DNA of 64,000 nt from Ligula intestinalis (Eukaryota; Platyhelminthes; Cestoda; Diphyllobothriidea; Diphyllobothriidae): contig JAYGXS010000003.1 of NCBI GenBank assembly GCA_036362985.1, positions 65,145,293 through 65,209,292 on the forward strand, in the 5' to 3' direction. Made by a program: the position numbers and the translations under genes. Below, in pieces: positions 1-10,916 of the stretch. Positions within the stretch are counted from its first letter, which is position 1, and each line of letters opens with the position of its first letter. The notes under the pieces were generated by a model, which saw only the letters and a list, made by a program, of their open reading frames with translations, had not been told where the DNA came from and made no database searches.

Positions 1-1110
1 GGACGAGTGGGTCCTCTGACAGATGGGTGTACGCGTCTATGCTACTGAATCTGCTTAATTAAAGAAACAAGACATGGGAATATAAGTCTTACGTTTTGCG
101 GGAAATTGCACACATTTTCAGGGAGATTACGATTGTTGCATAAAGTCTCTCTTCATTTCGCTTGTTTTTGGTGCATTATATTGATAAGTTTACTCATGGT
201 CCGTTTGTTCGACGTTTACATTAAACCCTTTAAAATAAGATATAACTAAACAGCATTTTCCGAAAAAACGAGCTTTTGGATATTTTTTTCTATGCAGATG
301 GACATGTTGGTCAAATGTGGAAATGCTTTAAGACAGCAAACCACATCATTGAGCATACGAAATGTCTGCTGGATACCACGCATATTGTTATTCCTAGTAT
401 TAAAATAAATTTCCATAATATTCTACCTTTTTTACCAATTATAAAATTCTTCCCCAACACAATCGATATAAAACGAAATTTTTATCCGCTCTTTCCTTAT
501 AGCGTAGAAAATTTCTTTTATATAAACATACCTATGATCAAGCCAACATGAAAGCCTATTTCTTCCAATAACTTTAAATAAGAGGGCAGTTTTTCAAACC
601 AAAACCCTTCTTGTTATTGAAATCCACTCAGTTTATCAAAATAACCTGTGTAGATATACGCTAAACTACCAACTTAAATTTCGTTTTGAAATATTTTTGC
701 AGGATTCGCACACTTGTATGTGTAGTGCTTATATGGCTTTCTGGGGAACGAAGATATAACAAGTACCTGCCCCCCTCTCCCACACCAAGAGAACACTATA
801 AACGCTGTAAATATCTAACTGTGTCCTTTTTCATGCCAATGTATTGGCAATGACGACGAACCACCAAGACAGCTGTTTAGCATAATTTGAAATAATAGAA
901 TTATGTTTTTGGCAACAATAGTTTAAGAAGTACACCTCATATACCCCTAGTCCGAACAATTTCTCCCAAGGAAACTGCGGTTACAGGTGTATTGTTTCAT
1001 TTAATTTCAGTTGATTTGGTGAGGATTATAGGCAATGCCCTTGAAAACCCTATTAATCACGTGTACAAGCACCTTTAACAATTTACCACTACTAACATAT
1101 TATTGGCAAA
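1..1110. other. AT-rich stretch, no feature recognised
   Basis: I see no reading frame with recognisable protein motifs, no tRNA-like boxes and no obvious repeat in this stretch. The short open frame at 276-551 is AT-rich and has no family resemblance I can name, so I treat it as chance. Confidence 0.5.
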
Positions 1111-1200
1111 TAGAGGTCAGACTTAGAGGGAGGAGAGTAGCATTCTTTATTTCAAGATATGTTTGGTTTTTAGAGTTCAGACTTGGAGAGAGGAGAGGGG
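1111..1200 (-). repeat. short direct repeats at the 3' end of CR1-like copy 1
   Basis: The segment tagaggtcagacttagaggg at 1,111 returns as tagagttcagacttggagag at 1,171, exactly 60 bp away. Short tandem repeats at the 3' terminus are typical of CR1/L2-type elements and mark the probable element end. Confidence 0.6.
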
Positions 1201-1745
1201 ATGCATGTAATTATCCAAGCGTTGTTTGTACTTCTGAAGGGAAGTGGCCTCGACGACTGACTGTGGAAGGTTGTTCCACTGTTGTATGACACGTTGCTCG
1301 AAGAATTCAGAGTGGAGGTTTAGCTCGGACATCTTCGTGCGCAGCTTCATTGTGTGCCCAAGGAGATGAGGCGAGAGGTGCCACTTAAACAGGTCTTCAA
1401 AGCGTAATCCTTTCTCAAGACCGTTTATTATCTTGTTAACTAGGATAAGATCCCCTCTTTGTTGCCTGTAATGCAGAGTGAATAAATTAAGGCATGCCAG
1501 TCTATCATTGTTAGTGTGGTTCTTTAGACATCTTACTAACTTTGTTGCCCGACGCTGCACTTTCTCCAGACATGCTGTGTCTTTTTCTAGCCATGGCCGC
1601 CACGCCTGTATGCCACACTCTAGGTGTGGTCGAAAAAATGTGCCGTACACTCTGCCAATGAGATCTTCATCGAAGGCTAGAAACGCCCGTTTGATAGCGT
1701 GCAGCTTTGCGGCTTTGCGTGACTTTATTTGCGGCTTTGACAGAT
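1177..1745 (-). pseudogene. CR1-like RT C-terminal (thumb/tail) domain
   Basis: The minus strand holds a 157-codon open stretch starting at 1,650 and a readable extension upstream to about 1,745. It contains the phrases YGTFFRPHLECGIQAWRPW, KVQRRATKLV and RQQRGDLI, then WNNLPQSVVEA near the end. These are hallmarks of the region after the RT palm in CR1-like and related elements (established family knowledge). The stop at 1,177-1,179 is probably the natural end of ORF2. The same block occurs in the second element at about 22,165-22,630 with the same order of phrases. This is the best-preserved part of copy 1. Confidence 0.85.
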
Positions 1746-1763
1746 TGTAATGAGGGGTTCATA

Positions 1764-2505
1764 TTACTCTGTATCCAAATGCCGAGGTCTTTTTGCGCAG
1801 ACGCTACGGGAATTTGGATGTTTTTCAGGTGATATATCCTGCTGTCCAGGGGGATAAGGTCGTTTTTTTGGACGCAGATGGAGGATGGCTAACTTTTGCA
1901 CATTGAAATCCAGCAGCCATCTTTCAGACCACGTCTGCAGTTTGCAACGATTATTTTGCAGAGCATCCCGGTCGCTTGGGCGCTTAATTACCTGCCAGAG
2001 CTTAACGTCATCGGCGAACATGATTTTACTGCAGTCCAGTTCTGGAACGCTGTCATTTACATAGAGAATGAAGAGTAGAGGACCAGAACGGAGTCTAAAG
2101 TAACCCCACTAACTACATCAACCCAGTCCAATTTATCCTCCCCGATTCAAACGCGTTGTTTTCGACCGACTATTATGACCTAAACCAGTCCAAAAATTTC
2201 CCTTTGATGCCACGAAGGCTCAGTTTATGTAAAAGGCGTTGATGGGGCACGCTTTCCAAGGCTTTGCGAAAAACGATGTACACTACGTCCACTTCGAAGC
2301 CCTCTTCTAAAGCACTAGTCCAGGCCTCAATTGAAGTAAGTAAATTTGAAAGGCAGGAGCGCCCTCGCCGAAAGCCATGTTGGAAATTTTGTATGATGTA
2401 ACTTTCATCGTAAAATCTTAGTATGGCCTGCTTGACGAGGACCTCCATCATTTTGCAGGAAAGGCAAGTCAAGCTTTTGGGCCGAAAGCTGTTTGCAGAC
2501 ATCTT
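1764..2505 (-). pseudogene. CR1-like reverse transcriptase, finger and palm region
   Basis: Two minus-strand frames carry RT motifs. The upstream one (2,502 to 2,173) reads FRPKSLTCLSCKMMEVLV, then QHGFRRGRSCLSNL, then a degraded form of the YIDFRKAFDSVPH block in which the expected Asp and Phe-Asp positions are altered (VDVVYIVFRKALESVPHQ). The downstream one (2,021 to 1,764) begins with the catalytic FADD box, MFADDVKLW, at about 2,007-2,018. RT normally needs both aspartate clusters; the first is damaged here. The two blocks are separated by a frame break near 2,030-2,170. The region upstream (2,530-3,255) is the endonuclease-RT linker and contains MRRTASTENWLPS with a KRAMKKKQRLWKK tail. 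Confidence 0.85.
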
Positions 2506-3297
2506 GCTACCTCCCTTTTATAACGGTCCGATGTTGGCCGTCTTCCACTGCAAAGGCAAGTCCCCTGTTCTCATGGAAAGCTCGAACAGAATTAAATGAG
2601 GCACAGATCGCTCGATCGACAGTTCTTTAAGTATCAGTCCATGGATAACATCCGGTCCAGGAGACTTGTCTGGTTTGATGTGACTGAGGACATGCCTAAC
2701 GTCTGCGACAGAAAAGGTAACAGTTTAAATAACGGCTGTACCTTCGCCCACTTCTACTCCCGAATTGTCGTCGGAGGATTCCATCACAAACACCGATCTG
2801 AAAAACTCTGACAGTAACTGTACTTTAAATGGTCCTTCCGCTACTACGTTCCCGAGTTTATCCCTTAAAGCTGCAATGTCGTCATGGTGCTTCCTTTGAC
2901 TGTGGATGTATCCATAAAACGTCTTTGGACATATTGCGGCTTGTGTTGTAAGTTGACGTTCAAAGGCAGTTCTAGAATTTCGTATTTCCTTACGGCATAT
3001 ATTTAGTTGCGCTTTATATTCGGCAAGTGATGTTGAATCTTGAAGATGCTCTTACTTTTTCCACAACCTTTGTTTCTTCTTCATGGCCCTTTTTATCGGC
3101 TGGTTGATATATGGAGGTCTGGCCCATGGTCTTATTACTTTCATTGGGCAATGGACTTCAATTAAGCGCTCTACAGTCCCTTGGATATGCTGCCATAATT
3201 CATTTGCATCGGTCGTACTGGGTAACCAGTTTTCTGTGGAAGCGGTACGTCTCATTTCTTCAAAATCGGCTTTCCAAATATTTCTGCGCCTCTTTAT

Positions 3298-4035
3298 TTA
3301 TGATTTTGGAGACAGTAGGTAACACATGCAGGTAAAAGCAACGTAGTTGCTTACCCCAAGTGGCGGTTGTGAGTTCACTTCTCTTATCATCCCCTTTTCT
3401 TTACAAAAAACGACATCTAGACAGTTTGATCGCTGGCTTTCTCGCAGTCGGGTTGTGAAGTCTATGTGTTGAAGTAGATATTCGTCCAAAGAAAACTGAA
3501 GTAGTTGATAATTGAAAGGTGCTGCTGCAGCCTTTACTCCTGGCCTCATCCAATCGATGCCAGGAGCGTTGAAATTACCCAGGAGTAATAGGTTTCCCTG
3601 TTTACAGATAACTTTCAGTGAACTTAGCAGTTCTACGTCGTCACTTTGACTGGAGCCAGGATACCGATAAAAAACGCATATATTGAGTGCCGGATGTTGT
3701 CTTATCTTAATTTTACATTAAATTATCGCATATCGTCATAGGGTTATGTCTGCGATTTCCCTCTGACAACAGAAAATTTCATTGGTTACATAAAGTGCCA
3801 CTCCTCCACCCCTTCGTTGAGATCTGTCGCAGCGGAACAGTTGATAGCCTTTAATGCTGACTTCGCTGATCCCTATTGCTTCGGTCAGCCAAGTCTCTGC
3901 TTATGCAATGAAGTGCGGTTTCTGCTCAGATACCATTGTTTTGAGTTCTTCAAGTTTATTGAAGAGACTCTGACAATTGGTATAATAGATCTCGAGGCAG
4001 CGGCCCCTATTGCTTGTGGAATCTTCTAGAACCGG
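3298..4035 (-). pseudogene. CR1-like AP endonuclease domain
   Basis: Reading the minus strand across a few stops and shifts gives the usual apurinic-endonuclease series: a Thr-Asn-Cys-Gln-Ser start, an AETWLTEAI segment where the ETWL motif is expected, RRGGGVALYV, and LLLLGNFNAPGIDW where active copies have GDFNAP. The Asp of GDFNAP is Asn here, so the active site is damaged. The enzyme would nick target DNA to prime reverse transcription. It sits between the ORF1-like region and the RT, as expected. The family call is confident; the frame reconstruction was done by eye. Confidence 0.8.
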
Positions 4036-4049
4036 CCGGTTGACCTTGG

Positions 4050-5089
4050 TTAAGTTTTCCGCCTGACTACTTCCGACCAAAGAAAATTTCGTTCAATGTG
4101 GACTATTTCTCCTCCTCTTATTTGTAGGCCAGTTTCGCCTTTGTTCTTTCGTTCGTTTAGATCGTTTTTCAAAAGTCGCATTTTCCTGCGTTCCTTTAGT
4201 TCATAATCCGGCTGAAAGAAAACTCCAGCATGCATGGTCCGCAGAGACGACTTTTTTTCCAGCATAAGCTGTGCCTGTGCTTCGGTGTCCCAAATGACTG
4301 AGAGCTTGAACCATTCGTTGGCTAATCCTTACCTATTCTAAATATTTTGAGAATTTTTACAGACTCAGTGCCCCTTAGCAGTGATTAAGCGTACTGCTGA
4401 ACGAGACCTCTATCGTGCTCCACCTTATCCCCAGCAACTGTAGCCGTTGATTCTGGTGCACCTTGTATCACTTTATGTTGCTTACGGTTGGCTCGAGCTT
4501 GGGCCGTGGTCACATCGCACTGAAGGAGAGTAGCAGCAGGGGTTTTGAAGTCCAGATCTGTGAAAGATTCTATGAACATTTTGCTGGTAGCATTTTCTTC
4601 TAAGTTGCCGTTTACCCTTTGGTCCAATTCAACTTCCATTTCTTCAGAAGTCTCCTCTTGGAGTGGTTGTCTTGCTTATTGTTCACATGGAGTGCTCCAA
4701 GTTCTGTCTCGCGATAAAACTGAGGGCTTTGGTTGGTCTTTAGCAGGCCGTTCTGCATCCACCTTCTGCTGGCGTATGCACCTGCGTTTGGTCCTGCTGG
4801 ACTTGTGGTTTCCTGGTTTATCAACCACTGACCTGTCCTCTGCATGCGCCGCATCCTCTTGGAGTGGTTGCTATGCTTTTTGTTCACATGGCGTGCTCCA
4901 GGTGCTGTCTTGCGATAAAACGGAGGGCTTTGGTTGGTCTTTAGCAGGTTGCTCTTCAGCTGCCTTCTGCTGGCGTATGCGTCTGCATTTGGCCCTGCTG
5001 GACTCGTGGTGTCCTGGTTTATCAACCACTGACCTGTCCTCTGCATGCGCTGCATCCGGTGCTGTTATCTTATTGTGCTTTATGAGCAC
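4050..5089 (-). pseudogene. CR1-like ORF1 protein (RNA-binding), broken
   Basis: A hydrophilic minus-strand frame runs from 5,089 to about 4,385 with two in-frame stops (near 4,868 and 4,668), followed by a shifted piece from 4,265 to 4,050. The N-terminal half is an exact-phase duplication of 67 codons. Then comes QHKVIQGAPESTA, which matches QCIVIQGMPESS in the second element. The C-terminal piece (EKKSSLRTMHAGVFFQPDYE, KERRKMRLLKNDLNERKN) looks like the end of an RRM-like and basic ORF1 domain that would bind element RNA. ORF1 proteins of this group are poorly conserved, so the label rests on position and on the match between copies. Confidence 0.65.
4654..5055 (-). repeat. two tandem 201-bp repeats inside ORF1
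   Basis: Units 4,654-4,854 and 4,855-5,055 are near-identical by eye; the phrase gagtggttg starts at 4,661 and again at 4,862. The period is 201 bp, i.e. 67 codons, so the duplication keeps the ORF1 frame. On the coding strand both units encode DAAHAEDRSVVDKPG and KDQPKPSVLS. Each unit has one stop codon in the ORF1 frame. Confidence 0.9.
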
Positions 5090-6232
5090 TACTAATATCT
5101 CCGCGTAAAATTCAAAGCTTTTCTCTTAACGCATTACGCGCGTGGCCAGGTTAAGACATGCATCGCAATCTGCACGCGCAGGGTTATTTGGCTGGGTGGT
5201 GTTCGGTCCTAAGACGGTTGGTGAAAGAAGATGCGTTTTTGCATAGTGAGTGGTCGGGGATTTCGTACGCGTTATGGACAGCGCTTCGGCTATTTCTGGG
5301 AGTACCTTGTCAAAGGTTGTAAGAGACGGCTTACATAAGTTAACCTGATTTCACCCACTAGAATATATCTTAGCAACTTGGCCTTCAGGGTGTGAGCTGG
5401 TGGTGAAGTCGGTAGAGCGTCCGTTCAAATCCAGGCGTCGACGAATATTTTTTTCAGCGATCAGAGATGGATCATGCACATTAGCGTTACCCATGCTATT
5501 GGAAACTATACAAGAGTGGATTAATTCAAAGTTTGCAATCAACCGGCCGTGTTCATATAGATAGCAAAAAGATTTGATTGTGCAATTAATTTCAACAGTC
5601 AACATTTGTAATGTGAACGACTCAGCCATTGTTGTAAGGAGTTCTTTGTACTGTAAAAATCAGATTCAGAAGCAGCAATGTTGTTCTTAAGAGCGAGTGA
5701 ACTTCCAGACTTGTACTGATCGTAGGGAAAGCTTCCAGAGCGTGGTATAATCCGCGGTCCAGTTATTGCGGGTGGAAAAATATGTAAGTCATTGGAATAA
5801 ACTTCAATGACAACTATGTTTTTTATTTTACTGAGAATTTTTGTAAATTTATGTTTGTAGATTTTTCCAATCTGTATTTTAATTTGCCGTTTTGCGGATA
5901 AACATCATTATCAAAATGCAGGTTTCTTGGAATTCCTGGAAAAATACAAATAGTATTTAGGAGGTCATCTACTTTAATTGACCTGAGATCCAAGTTACCA
6001 TTTTTGAGATAAAATAGTATATTCCGCGGCGCAAAGCGCCGCGCACACCTCCCATTTACATGCGGAACACCTCAATCCCAGCGGCCGCGGAAAAAATAAT
6101 TCAACTACATTTTTTCCTTTACTTCTAAAAATTTCTTTTACTTCCCATCCTATTTCCCGCCCGCAAAACCCCTATAACCATCGCTACCGCGGGAGAGAAT
6201 GCAATACTTAAAGCATCGAGTATTGAGTAGCA

Positions 6233-6276
6233 TGTCTCTGATTACGAATCCGCGACGGGTATCGAAACTTCAGGCG
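6233..6276 (+). ncRNA. hammerhead ribozyme, degenerate (PLE type I)
   Basis: Core CTGATTA at 6,238-6,244 (consensus CUGANGA, with G8 changed to T) is followed by one base, stem II GAATCC/GGTATC (four of six positions pair), and GAAA at 6,264-6,267. Stem III is only the C-TTC remnant; the usual form is CGTC. Stem I pairs TGTCT (6,233-6,237) with AGGCG (6,272-6,276), five pairs including two G-T. The G8 change should abolish cleavage. The same motif, with an intact CTGATGA, is at 10,105-10,148 on the other strand. Confidence 0.7.
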
Positions 6277-6287
6277 AATAAGCATAC

Positions 6288-6333
6288 TGTCCCAGCGATC
6301 GAGTTTTCTTCTTCTCAATTGCTTCCTGGGACA
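6288..6333 (+). other. hairpin downstream of hammerhead
   Basis: TGTCCCAG (6,288-6,295) is the exact complement of CTGGGACA (6,326-6,333), with a pyrimidine-rich loop containing cttcttct. Homologous positions in the units at 42,893-42,939 and 46,526-46,569 also pair, with different bases, which supports a structured RNA. Confidence 0.6.
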
Positions 6334-6429
6334 CGGATGTTCGCTTGTATTGGCAAACTTAAACCACCTTTGCCGTTTATTCAACAAAGAAACGCTAAAG
6401 CAGTTCATAATTTACAGATTGCCTTAAGG

Positions 6430-8490
6430 TCACTCGCACTGAGTAAAAATAAGCCTTGTCGTATTTCCTTATATATTTCAGAATAAAAATTCACCATAAT
6501 GTGGGTTTTTTATATCAAGATGGACATGCGACTGCAATGCGTTTTAAATTTGGTTTTTAGCGTAATAGAGCTTAGTTATAACAATCGACACTCGGTGAAT
6601 ACTATGCAAGCTGGCAAGAGTTCATAGGAGCATATTAAATACCCAGCAAAACAGACGATATACCAAGAATACGCATCATAAGTATATTGTACAGAGGATA
6701 AGTAACTCAAACTGCATTAAGTACGCGTCCATTACCCACATACGGAGGAAGAGCCAAGTTTTGACATGCACCGACCAAAGAGAAAGCACATTTCTGAAAA
6801 AACCGTCATTCCAGACTGGTTTTACTCGGATAACTGCTGTGGGAGACTAGCGTGGATGCTGCTACGATAAGCTTATCATATGCATCAGTGCTCCACGTGC
6901 TTTTTAAACAATCAGACAGTACGTTCGGCACAATTTTTGAACGAATGCAAACACATGCTGCACATCCGCGATGTAATCCTTCCTATGACAGGCAGAAATG
7001 GAAAATGTCAGAAAAAAAATCTGTGCGGAATGTAAACGCGTATCATTCCAACCTTGTTTCCAAATCTTTGTGTAGCATAATTCGTCATAATTTCCTGACC
7101 ACCATACCCTAAAATCAGTAAGATGGCAACTTTTGCAAAAATAGTATTGCTCAGAAAGAAGCTCTGATGTCACGTTTTCCTTCAAATGTCCAAGTAATGC
7201 AAACGTCGTTTTGTGCAATAAGTACGCATTTAGTAGCAAACCTCTGGAGGGCTGCATTCGCTGCTTCAGAAGTTTTAGATAAGAAAATTGGGTAATCATC
7301 TTGAAAGGCCAGTCTATCTTTAACAAACTGACCCTTTAAAATGCGCTTGTCACGTATTCTGTTGGTCTTGAGGTCTGTCTGGCCAATTACACTGGTTAGA
7401 GCAAAGCATGCCTCACTCTGATATGTGAGTGGGGTTGTGCATTATCGCTGCCGTGGCGTCTTCTCGTTAACTAAGGTTGCAAGCTTCGTAGCAGGCGACA
7501 AAATCTCCGAAAGCCTTACGCTCGATGGTACTTTTTAGATTAAAGGCCGATTTTTGACGATGGATAGTCTATATTTCGGTAAAAGTTCAAATTGGGTCAA
7601 AAACGGTTTACTTTCTGAATCGATTATTTGCACGCGATAATTCAAATGACCCAGCCAGGTAAAACACACCATTCCACGAGCATTTCATCTTCCAATCAGA
7701 CGACCAAAAGGTAGCAAAATTGAATCAGAACGGAAGCTAAAATACATTTCCGTCCTCCTCGCGAAGAATTAAATTTCTAGGTAGATATGGAGCAGCTGCA
7801 TTTTATAGATCCTCCATTTCAACACATTTGGGCAGTATTCCCATACCTTTACTTAAAGCTAGTGAAATAGCCCTTAACGGCTTTAATTCAAAAATAGACG
7901 CCTACATAAAAAGCATGATTGAAACAACTGTGCTTTTATGGCCCAGCCTATTGTGCGACAAGATTCAAAAATAGAATACTTTGCCTCTTGAATGACGCGC
8001 GGTGCGCATATGGGTGATCACCCTCCCTGTTGATCATATATCACAGCAATCGCACACTCGGCAGTAGATGATTTCCTGAATAAACCTTTACATTTCCTGT
8101 GGAAGTTGTGAAAACAGCAATTCATAATGCTCCTGTTAGGATAATTGTGGTACTATTTTGCTCTTAACTTTTCAGGTACGTTTTAGCTAAAACATGTGTT
8201 AGCATAAAAATGAAGAGCAGCTGTTACACAGGCGTCAGCCATGCGTTTTCTTCCATGCAACTATGTGATGTGTGTCCAGTGTGTGTGTGTGACTTCCTGA
8301 GGCATGGAGTCTCTGTTCGTCACGTTTAGCTGGTTTTTATGTATAAGGGTGGAGGGTGTTATGCCGGTTTTCTCACAACACATTGCATCTCAAAAAATGC
8401 ATGCTGTTTTCCATCCACTATTTTCGGTACACAGTCCATCCGGGGCCGAACTGGGAAACCTCTGTCCACCAAAATACGTCAACATCACTT
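6430..8490. other. no feature recognised
   Basis: AT-rich sequence with scattered short open frames, none showing known motifs. A (GT)n run of about 15 bases lies near 8,277-8,291. Confidence 0.45.
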
Positions 8491-8499
8491 AGAGGTGAA

Positions 8500-8990
8500 T
8501 AGACAGAGTTATTTATCACCAGTTGCAATGCTCGCACTGAAAAAGGGCTATGTAGTTGCATCTAGAAAACCCACACCATTAATGCCACTCAATTACGAAA
8601 AACCACGGCTCCTGAGAGGCAATAAACTTAGCAGAGACATATATTAAATGGTGAGTTCGTGCTTGTGAAATCTCGTAAGAAGCCGTTTGCCGGTTGCACC
8701 AACACAACTGGCTTGCCAACAAACACCATCAATGCTATAAATGACAGCCGACTTTTGTGAAACAGGTATTGGCTCTCTAGGCTGCATGAGTTCACTGCGG
8801 ATTGTCGCTTTTGGTCTGTCAAGAATGGAATCCCAAATTCACTGACCAGTCGAGGGAGTTCTTCGGAAACACCGGCAATATAAGGTAAAGGTCGCCAGCT
8901 TGTTGGTTCTGGCTGCCCTGTTGGCTCCCTTCTTTTGGTTTATCGCCTGCATTTTTCGACAAATGCACCACGATATCAATTTATCGTGAA
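8500..8990 (-). pseudogene. Penelope-like element remnant A: RT end and GIY-YIG domain
   Basis: On the minus strand, the stretch from 8,760 to 8,645 reads AVIYSIDGVCW, then CVGATGKRLLTRFHKHELTI and a stop. This is the start of a PLE GIY-YIG endonuclease: the VIYSI strand, then a C-V-G in place of Y-I/V-G, then the TR-HKHE helix. Upstream (about 8,960 to 8,780) it is preceded by a degraded GVSEEL and FGIPFLTDQKRQS segment corresponding to the RT-endonuclease linker. The copy is badly broken, and the nuclease stops after about 40 residues. It most resembles the remnant C sequence (YVGETGRRLGTRLHKHQ). Confidence 0.65.
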
Positions 8991-9339
8991 AATTTCCCAC
9001 AGAAAGTGGGCTTCGGCCTTCTTGTTGGCTGGTTTGCTGGACATTGCCACCTGATGGATCCATTTCACCTCCTGTTGGGTGGACTAAATTTGAGGGATTC
9101 ACATTTAAAAACTAAAACGGTTGTGCACTCAAACATGATCCAAATAATGAATATGGTCTTACTGGTGGCGAAAGCTTACGCATTTTCTAGAAATGTCTTC
9201 GCTTTCGATGATGCCGATGTCCTGAGCTCGGGCAGCGATCGCCTGATCAGGGCGACATCCGAAGCCTGGCACACCACACATTTTTCGACCAATCGCTGTT
9301 TAATTCTGCAGTTGGGTTGTCATTTTAGCCCAGGTTAAC

Positions 9340-9600
9340 CACGTACATTAGAACAGAGCGTTGCAGAGGTGATGTCTTGAGCTGGATTACCTAGAGGGTA
9401 GACTAACACTGCATTGACGTCTATGTTGCACTCTCCCACCTGTAGGAGTCAGGAAAACCGAAGATAGGAGAGGGCACAGACGGCTGGCTCGAAAAAGCCA
9501 CCTCTTAGCATGTTGTCACATCTAGATCGGATCCTGTGAGCATGGGACTGCCACAAAAGCCACATAAAGAAGGGGCTATTACAGCCTGACTCAGTCTGCT
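9340..9600. other. unassigned segment, richer in GC than its surroundings
   Basis: This segment is visibly less AT-rich than the intergenic background and lies between PLE remnants A and B. I see no protein motif or clear internal repeat in it. It may be an untranslated or terminal part of a retroelement, but nothing here proves it. Confidence 0.3.
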
Positions 9601-10104
9601 ACTCAATGCAATCACACACTAGGCTGACCACGTGCCATCAGTCTACGATGCTCTATGCGTTTCTTTTTTATTAAACAGGACTGCGGGGGAGAAGAGAGAT
9701 CAGGTTTGACGGTAGTTGAATTCAGAGCCAGCGAGAACAAAGGGGGGTGTGGGCGGGTATCGAAAAAAATCCCGTCTGGAGAAACCGAGGACCAACGCGA
9801 ACCCACATACCCCGTCTGAAGCGAGCGCACGTGGGAAATAAATGGCTGTGACAGGTATCGCGAGCGCAACCTAATCAAGGATGTCAGCTCTAGCGTGGCA
9901 ACCACTGATCAGACATTTGCCTATAGGTGCAAACAGGGCATGAATTCGAGATAAGTGAAGAATGCATAGCACAAATCGAAAATTCGAACTAAAGCAAGTA
10001 CCGTTCCGATCCCGATGCCGTCCAGGAGGGGAGAGGTAAGGGAGAAGAGCCTCCGCGCTCACGACAACAAGCACAGATCCGATTGCTGGATCAATATGTT
10101 TATT

Positions 10105-10148
10105 CGCCTGACGTTTCAATATCTGTCGTGGATTCATCATCAGAGACA
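10105..10148 (-). ncRNA. hammerhead ribozyme motif at the 3' end of PLE remnant B
   Basis: Minus strand: CTGATGA (10,143 to 10,137) is fully consensus. GAAA (10,117 to 10,114) and CGTC follow after one base and a weakened stem II, GAATCC/GATATT. Only three of its six positions pair, apparently after C-to-T changes. Stem I pairs TGTCT with AGGCG (five pairs). The very short CG/CG stem III is normal for PLE hammerheads, which are thought to cleave best as dimers. Core intact, stem II decayed: cleavage uncertain. Confidence 0.75.
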
Positions 10149-10239
10149 TGAGCAGCAGAAAAAAGGTTAAGCATGCACAGAAGTTTGTAGTATTGAAAGG
10201 ACTCAGTCATAAGTGCAAGCATACAGTGAAAATTAACGT

Positions 10240-10916
10240 TAATTGCCCTCTTGTGCGTGGACTGCTTGTTGGACGGCACGCGGGCTCTGACCTGTTGAAC
10301 TTTCGTCACAGGCAGTGAGCTCGGGCATGATGATTGCTCGGCCATCTGGCTCCCCGGTGTTGGCATACGATGAGGCGATGGCCTTCCCGTTCCTCAAGTG
10401 ACGGCTTGCTTTGGCCAAATTGAATCTCAGGATTGAATATGGATTGGGCAAATCTTAGCAATTTTTGATGGATTGAGGGCCCGTGAACCATGACTCAAGT
10501 AGTTCTCGGCTCACCCGATTGTCACCTCGTGCGAGAATTTCGGCCTCATCAAATTTGAAGGTGTGGCCGGGTCTCGTCGAATGAGCCGCAACGTGAGAAT
10601 TGGTATCATTTCGCCGCACTGCTACCGCGTGCTCGGCAATTCACGTCCTGAGAAGTCTGCTCATTTCTCCGACATAGTTGCTTTGACCGCAACTGCACCA
10701 GATCCTTAAGACGATCCCAGATGTTTCTTGCCATGGCAGTGAGTCTTTCGGCTTCATTATCTGAAGCCTAATGGTTGGCTTCGGCCTGTGTGCGACTCCA
10801 ACTCCAAGTGGTGCGAGAAAGAGGCCAACTGCTTCCGATACGTTTTGACGTGCGGGATCGAACGCCAAATCTTGGGGTCGGTGCGCTTTTGTTGGCCTTA
10901 TCATTCGCGCAAGCAC
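10240..10916 (-). pseudogene. PLE GIY-YIG endonuclease (remnant B), frameshifted
   Basis: The open part 10,916-10,641 reads ARQNVSEAVGLFLAP, MKPKDSLPWQETSGIV, then CSCGQSNYVGEMSRLLRT. This is the linker, a Cys-X-Cys element and the YVG motif of a PLE GIY-YIG nuclease. After a stop, the rest continues in other frames: EHAVAVRRND, RPGHTFKFDEAEI, RELLESW and a basic C-terminal tail with FNLAKASRHLRN ending near 10,240. In active PLEs the domain supplies endonuclease activity fused to the RT. At least two frame breaks rule out function. Confidence 0.75.

Larger units (their letters stand above)
1111..5089 (-). mobile_element. CR1-like non-LTR retrotransposon, copy 1 (degenerate)
   Basis: Read on the minus strand, the interval gives in order an ORF1-like protein, an AP-type endonuclease, a linker, a reverse transcriptase and a C-terminal domain. 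This is the domain order of CR1/jockey-superfamily elements, which copy themselves by target-primed reverse transcription. The pieces lie in several frames with stops between them, so the copy is dead. The length of about 3.9 kb is close to a full element. The 3' end is marked by two 60-bp-spaced repeats at 1,111-1,200. The ORF1 and C-terminal sequences match the second element at 18,560-22,860, so both belong to one family. The exact clade (CR1, L2 or Rex1-like) cannot be fixed by eye. Confidence 0.85.
5880..6420 (+). repeat. PLE terminal-repeat fragment (dispersed repeat, copy 1)
   Basis: This segment has a second copy at 60,380-60,760. Shared landmarks are tatcaaaatgcaggtttctt, a GC-rich block (cgccgcgcac), atgcggaacacctcaatccc, aaaacccctata and aaaccacctttgccg. 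In this copy the block contains a hammerhead ribozyme motif (6,233-6,276) and a downstream hairpin (6,288-6,333). In the 60-kb copy a PLE GIY-YIG frame follows, which ties the repeat to the PLE family. No RT or nuclease follows it here, so it looks like a solo terminal repeat or 5' fragment. Confidence 0.6.

Noticed and set aside
276..551. 91-codon frame rich in Ile, Phe and Asn
   Set aside because: Composition follows the AT-rich DNA; no motif, no splice context, no family resemblance.
4545..5108. 187-codon plus-strand open frame with an internal repeat
   Set aside because: It is the antisense reading of the duplicated ORF1 region; the minus strand gives the hydrophilic ORF1-like protein that matches the second element.
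5371..5435. tRNA-like boxes (TAGCAACTTGG and CGTTCAAATCC)
   Set aside because: Box A is imperfect, the better A-like segment is too close to the B-like one, and no arm pairs convincingly.
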